From Symbiodinium natans (taxonomy: Eukaryota; Sar; Dinophyceae; Suessiales; Symbiodiniaceae), in the NCBI GenBank assembly GCA_905221605.1, contig CAJNDS010001213.1, forward strand, positions 626,879-690,878: a stretch of DNA of 64,000 bases. Direction: 5' to 3'. The notes below the pieces were generated by a model, which had not been told where the DNA came from, did not search any database, and saw nothing but the letters and a program-made list of their open reading frames with translations. The translations under genes were made by a program, and so were the position numbers. Positions 56,002-64,000 of this stretch are shown here, piece after piece; the stretch's first letter is position 1; every line of letters begins with the position of its first letter.

Positions 56002-56912
56002 GTTTTATCCTGATCGCCTTCGGAAGATGCACTACAACATCGGATATTGGGCATGGGAGCTGGACACGTTTCCAGAAGAATGGATAAAGCACTTGCGCTT
56101 CTATGACGAGGCGCCGCCCACCATGGAAAGCTTTTTTGGGACTTAGCGGTTTAGGGTTCAGAGTATAGCCGTAAACCTTGAAAGTCAGGTATGGACAGAA
56201 GATGCATTCGCTCATGGCCTCAGTGGATGTATTGGTTTCAATGCATCGTTCAGAAGGCTTTGGCCTCCCATTGCCACCTGGGCGCAACTTCTAGAGCTGC
56301 TTCCACCTTTCCAGGTCTAGGGGTTAGAGTTAAGGGAGGCATTTGGGGTGTAGGATAGCCAAAGCCCACAAGCCCTAAACCCGAGTTTCAAAAGGCTGGA
56401 AATGCTAATGCTGGGCAAGCCATCGCCACAGCAGTGGAAACATGGACTTCATGTCCAAGCTGCCAGAGGAGTTTCAGTCTTGATTCCAGCTATGTGCCTC
56501 GGGGATGAAACTCCAATATTGGGATCATGTACCCGGAATGAACCTCATGCTCCTCCAACCCCCATGAAAGTACATGGACCCTTTTGGAACAAGGTGGGGG
56601 TCAACGTGTCAGAGCCGTTCAAGCACATCTACAGATCGGACCAGCGCTGGGCAGATCCAGATATTGCGCCTGGACCGCAAGTGAGTTTAGCTGTTTCTCT
56701 TTAAACAATGGTACCAGTAAGTTGTTCAGCGGTTTCAAGAAGCAGTAAAGGAGCAAGCCGCCAAGGCAATGGTAATGTTGGCTTCAAACCAAAGCCTCCG
56801 GGACAGATGTGAAGCTGTGGTTGGGCCTTTGTTCCGGGAAACTTTTGGCCAGTGGAGCGTTGGCATGAGAATGAAAGCCCGACTGCGAGCTATTCATGGG
56901 AAGTCTTCTTGA
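56002..56912 (+). pseudogene. Glycosyltransferase gene, exons 6-8, central GT-B part missing
   Basis: The intron 55614-56001 (GTAGCC...CCTAG) joins exon 5 in phase to KMHYNIGYWAWELDTFPEEW in exon 6 (56002 to about 56125). This family normally continues with about 250 residues of nucleotide-sugar-binding domain, which I cannot find in the next 450 bp. Coding sequence resumes at about 56575-56680 with SEPFKHIYRSDQRWADPD, typical of the end of the domain. It then splices at CAA/GTGAGT (intron 56681-56729) to exon 8, which ends at a TGA at 56910-56912. The missing middle suggests deletion or misassembly, so the enzyme is probably non-functional as assembled. Confidence 0.6.
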
Positions 56913-58800
56913 CGCGCAGGAGGCCAAATTGGAATTCGGCAGTGTCGAAGATTCCACGGTTCTTTGGTTTTAAACGTGGTGAACACACTACCGTGGGCTG
57001 GATGAAGCGCCTGAAGAGCTTTCTAAACCCTGATGTGACTGGGCAGTGCGTCTTGGTCTGACGAGAACTCTAAGGAGTTGTCTGAAAGTCGTCGTTCCTT
57101 GCAGGCGAGGCACTGACTTTCTGCTGCCGAAAGCTGGCCGAAAACATCTTGCCGTTTCTAGTTTCTAGCTTCAAGGTTTCAAAACGTTAAACCCACGTAT
57201 GCATCATCTCCTCGACCCGTAAGCCCTTCAACCCTATAAACCCCAATTACCTTTCGTCCCCAGGGTACACGGGAACCTGGGACATGAGAACAATGAGAAC
57301 ACTTTCAAATGGCGGCGCTTGCAGGGAAGGAAGCTAAGTCAACATGCCGAGTCTTCAACAATTCAGAGGCTTAGCAGTTTAGGGCCTCGGATCTATTCAC
57401 TAAGGCCTTCCGAAAACTACCTCTCTACCATGAAGCCTTAATACCTCTTTGCCGCAGGCTCCATCCCTCAAGCGTATGACACCTACCTCGACCCAAGCCG
57501 TCTCAAACTCCCAAACCCTAAACGCTTAGTTACCTGAACTTCCATGATTATAAGTTTTATGGTGGAGGGTTCGGGTTCAAAGCTAAAGTTAAACCAGGAG
57601 CTTGCAACTCAGGCCAGGGATGGGTGGAAGGAAGTGCAGCGGCCTCAGTTTCCCAGGAACTCTGGCCCGTTTTTCAGGTCGGCTTTAGGGGTGAGGCCTC
57701 GGGTTCTACAGGGGTTTCAGGTCTGATTTTGGGAGCCTTAGGCCCCAAACTCTAAAGCCCATGAAAAAACATGAGGGATTTGGGGCTTCGGGCTTCCCAG
57801 CACTATAGAATGCCTGCATGCCACTTGGGGCTTCGCCTCATGGGTAGCTTTAACGGGGATAGAAGTGGGGCAGCTGCAGCGATAAGTGATAACCTTATTG
57901 GGGGATACTTGAAGCCCTGATACACTTCAAGCAGAACTGTACCCCCAAATCCCTGCAAGGATCAATCTCAAGTTCGGCCAAACCTACAAGCCTTGAACCC
58001 CTAACTAAGGATCACTCTGAAGATCGGCTTATTTGCCGCGATCGCCACACAGCTGACCAAAGATGCCCGCCAACTGCGGCCACAGGAGCTAATAAGTGTA
58101 TCTAGAGCAGCTACAGTGTTTAAGGTTTAGGCCGCAGCATGTGGTCAGCTGCAGACAGAGAGCCCCACCCCGAGACCGCGCAAACACTGCTCACAGCACA
58201 AGGGTGCGGCACAACAATTGGCTGAAATTGTCGTATGGGTCTGGCTTCTGCTTCAAGAAGCCTGAGGCTTCTTGGAAACTTCTCGAAGCGAGCGGAAAGG
58301 CCCCAGTTGCAAAGGCGGACGTTTGCGCGGCCTGACCTTTTGATTTTTGCGTTCACGGCGTTCGGACGTACCCAGGCAAACAATCCACCGCTTACGGGCC
58401 TCCAGTCCGCGAAGTGAGAAAAGTGTGGGAGCTTGCCAAGCTGGGCGGTTGCTCAGGCGTGCGGAAGCAAGCTCTGCGGCAGACAGGTGAGAAGGATGGC
58501 GGGCGAGTTTAGGGCTTATGGTGCGGCCACCCGTGCAATATTCTTGTTACCAACCCCATTGGAATGAGTACAGGGGCCCCACGTTGAGGGTTTAGGGTTT
58601 GAGGGTTCAAGGTGTTTAGGGTTTATAGGGTTAAGGGTCCTCCAGCCGCGTGGGTGTCGGATGCCCTGGCCCTGCGCACGTTTTCTTAAAACAAGCTTGT
58701 TTGAGCAGTCCCGAAACGGGGGAAACGGCTGTCGGGTTTGTCATGGCAACCGTGGCCCTGCGCACCTTTTCAGAGGGGGCGCGGGCAACAAGCGCTTCGG
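56913..58800. other. Region downstream of the glycosyltransferase gene
   Basis: Mostly no supported gene. A plus-strand segment ending at a stop at 58333-58335 (GFCFKKPEASWKLLEASGKA then PVAKADVCAA) looks like a terminal exon, with several possible AG acceptors between 58205 and 58260. No upstream exons were linked. TTTAGGG-like motifs recur at 58590-58630. Confidence 0.35.
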
Positions 58801-58804
58801 ACTG

Positions 58805-58836
<32 letters not shown>

Positions 58837-58977
58837 GTCGTCGTCGTTGTCGTCGTCGTCGTCTCGTGGTGGTCGTGGTCGTGGTCGTGGTCGTGGTGGT
58901 CGTGGTCGTGGTCGTGGTCGTCGTGGTCGTGGTGGTGGTGGTGGTGGTGGTGGTGGTGGTGGTGGTGGTGGTGCTTA
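58801..58977. repeat. Compound trinucleotide repeat TCG / GGTCGT / GGT
   Basis: The (TCG)n with interruptions at 58806-58862 grades into GGTCGT hexamers (58866-58932), then pure GGT (58932-58972). This gradient looks like stepwise point mutation and expansion within one array. The apparent poly-Val, poly-Thr or Trp/Ser frames are artefacts. Confidence 0.9.
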
Positions 58978-59330
58978 GAATCGTCTCAAATTTGCACAAG
59001 GTCGTTCCTATTCGTCCAAGCAGCAAGCGAATGTAACCTAAATTCGAACGATGCCGCGAGTCCACGGTCGTTCCTGTGCACCCAAAATTTTGTGAGAGCT
59101 TGAACTTAGCTTCAAAACATGCCAGAAGCCAAAGCGCATGCAAATTTGACAGGTCGAACTCAAGTTACTGTCCTTTACCCAATGTCATTCTTATTCACTA
59201 GTCATTAGCCCGCATGTCAGGAGCTTGAGCAGTCCAAGGCTTTTCCTATGCAGTCCAAACTTTGGTAAAGACCTTGAACTTGAACTTGGCCTTTCCGATA
59301 ATTCCAAGTTGCTTGCTAGTGGGTTTTCAG
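58978..59330. repeat. Degenerate tandem repeat around GTCCA...TTCCTnTGCA...CTTGAACTT
   Basis: Three or four diverged copies, roughly 85-170 bp apart, share a GGTCGTTCCT or GGCTTTTCCT block, TCCAAA-like text and AGCTTGAACTTAGC or ACCTTGAACTTGGC. No coding evidence. Confidence 0.4.
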
Positions 59331-62300
59331 AGAATTTTATTGTACGCACGTTTCGATCAATCCTCGACCAAAAGACACGCACAGCGAACCCAGACTCCTC
59401 GGGATGTGGGCTAGAACATCAGAAGCTGGGATCCTTGAGCGGGAGTTTCGGCAAGGATATTGCACGCGCCATCTCAGGCCGGAGCCTTAGGACGGCTTCA
59501 GGCGGGGTAGTCTGGGTTTGGTACAAGAGTCTCAAAAGATGAGTGCGCTACCCTGTTCATCAGAGGCTTATACAACCAGCAACTGCCCACCTATGACTGC
59601 CCTTCATATTTACAGGCTTCAGTTGTTAAACGACCAGGTTTTACGGCTCAGGGTGTGGTGCTCCGCTGCCGCTGCTGATACAGGGAGGATGCTTTACCCA
59701 GGCTGTTGGTATTGAGCACTTGGGTGCAGGGTGCAAAGTCGAGCCAACATGCCTTTCCTGATACCTTCCCGGGACTAGTTCAAGCTTCAAGCTTTAGGGC
59801 TTGATCACCTAAACCTGCGCCGTGTAGCTCCGAAATGTTAAGCGTGTGTTGAACTTCTACAGACCCCAAGCCGGAAGTCGACAAAGTCGCTGATCACCAT
59901 TCCTTTTTGCAAGACTTCATTCCTCATCAGACAACTTGGTCGACTAAATGAGCCGTTACAAAGGGCTGAGGGTTTAGGGTTCAAACGTCAACCCTAACCT
60001 CTGATCTTCGGATGTTTTGCCAGCCTGGAGCTGACAGACTTTGATCCCTAGATCCCTACCTTTCCACACTCCCAGATCCCCAAAGCCTGAAACGGCCGAT
60101 GCCCAACTCCAACTCCCTTCCAAAAGCCAACAATTTTGGAATCCCTAAACCCTGAAACCCTTTACACTCCCTGCAAACTCAGGTCTGGCGAACTCCCAGT
60201 CTGTAGCCTCGACTCATCCGGTCTTCCAGGCGCTGGCGGAGGCCTTCGGAGAAAAAGGAGCTGCGGTTTCAGAGCTTAGGGTGCAGGGTACCCTATTGCT
60301 TTGGGAACCGAATCCTCACATCCCCTACTACGAACCATTTGGTGTGACCCAATGAACCCGTCCTGAAGGTGGTCCATATGTTTGGGGCAGGGATGGAGCA
60401 GCATTGGCTATGTGATCCTAGCTGTGGAGCTTTTGTGTGTCTAAAGGGGTTTGTTTTTTGGGTTCAGCCCTCCCCTCTTCCCCATCGTATGCTTAGAACT
60501 GGTATTAAGTCGGTATGTGAGAAGGTAGACTTTTGTAGAAAGCCCGCAGCCCTGGTCTGAAGGTTAGAAGTTTAGTATCTAGGATTTTGGAGCTTTCTGC
60601 TGTCGTCTTGGTCTGACTTGCTTACTGAGCACGTGCTGTCACTTAGTTTAGCTCGCCAGGAGGAGAGTAGACGGTGTTGACGCTCGCTGACCTGATGAGT
60701 GCGTCAAGTGGTGTATTTCTTGAGTGTTCGAGGGTGCAAAGAGGACCTGAGGGTCTAGGCAAAGCCACGAAGACCAGCGACAACTCCTTGTGTTCCAAAG
60801 GTGTAGGTCCTAGACAAGTCACTTGAGGGTCACTCTATAGATGCCCATGTCAGGTAACACACATACACCGAACCTGTCCTGGAAACAGGCCGCGCTTGAG
60901 AAAAGCGACGAGTTTGAGGCTTGACGCGGCATTTACAGGGAATCGGGATTTAGGGCCAAGTTCAAGGTCCTGTGGCTTTCGGGCCCAGCGGCTCAGCATC
61001 GAAGATTCCTATATGGCCAGCTAGGGTTTCAGGGAATCCAGGCCTGCCCTGCAGCCTATCAGCTTACCCACCTGCAACTTATGAGAAGCAACACCTAAAC
61101 ACCAAACTCCTGGACAAGCTCCATACCACGATGCGAGACAATTATGCCGCAGGGGCCCTGGGAACGAAAAAGATCTTTGCACCCTAAAATTGGAATCACA
61201 CGCCAAACCAATCTCGCACAAAGCAAGTGGACCATTGACCCTTTCGGGTTCACGTCGTCACCCAACCCTATTTGTTTTGCTTTCTTTTGGGTCGTGTTTT
61301 TCGTGGTGCGTTAAAGTAAGAGACCCCTGTCTTGCGCCAGGGCTCCAGCTCTGTCCAGCTTGTGCCAGGCACATAGTGAGTTGTCACGGAAGGGTTTTGG
61401 GAGGGCTCGGTTTGGATTTTGTGGCTATAGCACGCAATGTCCCGGGCTCTAGGGCTGGTGGTTGAGGAAAAGCCCGTTACATGTTGGTGGTCAGTGAGGG
61501 TGTGTATTTGTATGTATGTGTTAAGGGTTAGTTTGGGGCAAGAACACCTAAACAAGTTCCAAAACTGGACTTTGGGCCAGAAAGAAACCTTGAGGGGAGT
61601 AGGGTTTAGCGCCTGCTGGAATGTGCTAACCAAGGCGGTGACGGGTTCAGACACACGCGTATAGTCTCGAGACCTTGAGCCTTAAAACCCCAAACCCCAA
61701 TCTCAAGGTTTCAGCACAGGTGGAGTTTTTTGGGCAGTTCGTTTGCGAGGGCTTCAGTAGCGCAGGGCGCCAACTCCGTCACGCCCGCAGGCCTAGGCCG
61801 AGACTCTAAAGGCTTGAGGTGTTTAGGGCACTGAGAACCCTTGCTCTAAGGAACGGGCTGGCAAAGCTCCGCCTGGGATCCGGTGTGGGCCTGATTGGTC
61901 CGGGGTTTGGGGCTCGGGGCTTCGGAATCCCAAGCCAAACCCCCCCATAACAGGCCTGGACTGCCATGCAATGCGGTCAGAAGCCTGCAACAGTCTCAAA
62001 ACTGCGGGCTATCACCGAAACTGTTTACCAGCCCTAAAACCCCAAACCGAAGCCTAAAGCCTTAAGCCACCGAAAACCACAAGCCCCTGAGTCCCTGAGT
62101 CCCTGAGCCCTTAAACAGCCCTAACGTTTGAGCCGCGCTTTTCCAAACCCTAAACCCAGGGCCGGACGGCGTCCTGAGCCACTTTGCCAAAGTCCTGCAA
62201 AGCTGGCTCGGCAGGGGTCCTGGAAGATTTTTGGGGTCGGGTTTAAAGGGGTTTAGTTGTTGATGTAGGTTCAGGGGATTTTGAAGAAGGGTTGCAGGCT

Positions 62301-64000
62301 ATAGTAACACTACTCATAACACACTGATGAAGACCATCTATGAAACACCTTGGGGCAGTGTTCAGGGTTTGTTCCAGGCTCCCCTGCTACCATGTCCTGT
62401 AGGGTTTAGTGCTCAGGACTTCGGATATTTCGGGAAGCTTTGGTGGGGGGATCTGAGTTAGGAGTCTTGAAGTTTCAGGCTGGGGGGATACGGATGCATA
62501 GAGTCTTTGGCATCTACCAGGTCATCAGTCTTACTTAGAATGGGATGGTGCCCATTCCTGAGTTCGACAAGGGCTGCGGGGACTCCGCGTTTTGGGTCAG
62601 TTGTTTACGGCAGGGTTGGAGGTGTGGCATCCAAACACCATGGTCCCAAAACCGATTTCCCTAGACTGTAGGTTTGCCACTTCCTTGCACTTGAACGCCA
62701 AACAGCCGCTCAACTCTTCACTCAATCCATACAGCTCTGAAAACTCTCGCTCATACACCTCAGAGCCCTAAGTCCTAAACCGATTTGAGGCCACCAAAAA
62801 AAGACCGAAGACCACGCACTGTGCCCAGCCCGCTCCCCCATCCATTTTAGGACCCTCCAGCTCTAATTTGGGAGAAGCGTCTGGGGTTTATAACTGCACC
62901 CCTTGCAAAGGGCACAGAACGCCCAGCTTCAGGGATACAGGACTTGGTACTGCCCTATCTTTAGAGGGTTTTACCTCATCTACAGGGCTTGGAGTTCTAC
63001 CGATACCCAGCACGCTTACCCCGTCAAAACATGGGTTGAGGTGAGCTCTATCCCAAGGACTGGGGCCGCGACCATAAACCTTAAGCAGGAGGGCTTAGGC
63101 AGTTTCAGGGAATTGGGCGGTAGGGTCTTGATGTGGGGTTACGCATGCAGCCTTGGAACCCTTTTTCCTAAACTCATGACTCTAGCGCGCCTGCCACGGG
63201 TATCAACGAAGGCCATTTTCCGATAAGTCTATAGTCTCAAACCCATTCGCCTCAGAACCCTAAGTGCTGAGACAAGCCCAACTGATAATCTCGGACTTGA
63301 AGCACAGAAGCTTGGGGGGTAGACGTGTAGGGCTGGCACCAATATGAGACCCCGATATACTCGGATCCCCCTGGTGTTAAATACGATCGATCCAAACAAC
63401 CATTCTTCGCTACACCCCTAGATTAGAGTAGCGGGATTTAGACGTGCGATTGGCTCTGTATAGGTGGAGGAATCATGCAGATCTAGCAGTCAAGGGTTCA
63501 ACGAGGTTGAGGGCATGATACGGGAGCCTAAGAAATTCAAGAAGTCACACCTGTTTTTCCCCTTCGTAATCCTTATCAACAAACACATTCTAATTAGTTC
63601 AGACTTGCGTGTGGCCTAGGGACCGGAAAGTATGCTCTATATCTAGGTCCAAAATGCTAAACCCCAAACCCTAAACGTTCTACCCTGGGGCCCTTAGGCC
63701 CCGAAATCTGCAGGAGCTCGCGATCGTAGCCAACGCCTATTCGCGAAGTGGCGTACCACGTGAGGCCAGTCGGTTTAGGAAGTTTCGGGTTTAGTGTGTA
63801 GCATAGGTCAGCTGAACGCCTTAGTATGCAGACATGCCCATCAGAGTTCAAAAGGCCGGAACCAGCCGAACACAAACAGCCATACCGATTTCACACGCCT
63901 GGGCCTGTAACTTTAATGCCTCCTCGTAGCTTGACTATAAAGATGCACTGTTGCGACAAAGATGCCTGTGAAGGACATCAGAAGCTTGCAGGAAATTGAG
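59331..64000. other. Gene-poor right end of window
   Basis: Unique sequence with isolated CCCTAAA-like motifs and no supported gene. A plus-strand frame ending at a stop at 61185-61187 (KLLDKLHTTMRDNYAAGALG then TKKIFAP) resembles a terminal exon, probably starting after 61085, but has no linked partner. Other short frames on either strand have no domain or splice context. Confidence 0.4.

Noticed and set aside
58631-59143. Poly-Thr/Arg and poly-Val ORFs
   Set aside because: Products of the TCG/GGT trinucleotide array, without flanking protein-like sequence.

Overview
This is eukaryotic nuclear DNA, most likely from a dinoflagellate or close relative. The evidence is the abundance of TTTAGGG-type telomere-like repeats, short exons with some apparent GA 5' splice sites besides GT, a decayed retroelement of a type I associate with dinoflagellate genomes (CCCH plus CCHC gag, YVDD reverse transcriptase with RNase H), and a low density of long open frames. 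The organism is an inference. A 100-base run of N at 23085-23184 joins two pieces, so linkage across it is not proven.

Layout. (A) 1-3698 and 23185-28820 are two copies, in the same orientation, of an AT-rich element. From its right end leftwards it carries a 397-residue protein with a ubiquitin-like domain and a CaaX-like end, a 23-bp tandem repeat (16 versus 8 full units), a stem-loop, and a protein-primed family B DNA polymerase of Polinton/adintovirus type. Where both copies are present they are almost identical. The polymerase of copy 2 has one in-frame TAA in its zinc finger and is cut by the gap. (B) 3699-17865 looks like noncoding DNA full of TTTAGGG/CCCTAAA arrays, but the segments between arrays on the minus strand read as short exons with AG/GT borders. 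From 17726 down to 13329 the reading phase agrees from exon to exon. The 16492-17726 exons spell the motifs of a LamG/concanavalin-like domain in order. I infer a minus-strand gene whose introns are built largely of telomere-like repeats, and further exon-like segments continue to about 3.9 kb. (C) 17866-22476 is a decayed retroelement (minus strand), followed by an unidentified broken ORF up to the gap. (D) 28821-53460 is mostly gene-poor, with homopolymer tracts, a 1.3-kb block of simple repeats at 41.4-42.8 kb and a few plus-strand exon-like segments. (E) 53461-56912 holds a plus-strand, multi-exon gene for a bacterial-type tandem glycosyltransferase, with one frame break and a missing central part. 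(F) 56913-64000 is gene-poor, with a trinucleotide repeat at 58.8 kb and two terminal-exon-like segments.

The main point is region B: splice sites, reading phase and a recognisable domain suggest that telomere-like repeats here are intron material, with the repeat itself supplying GT and AG. The second point is the duplicated PolB element with its ubiquitin-like cargo gene. No tRNA, rRNA, CRISPR array or spliced-leader gene was recognised.
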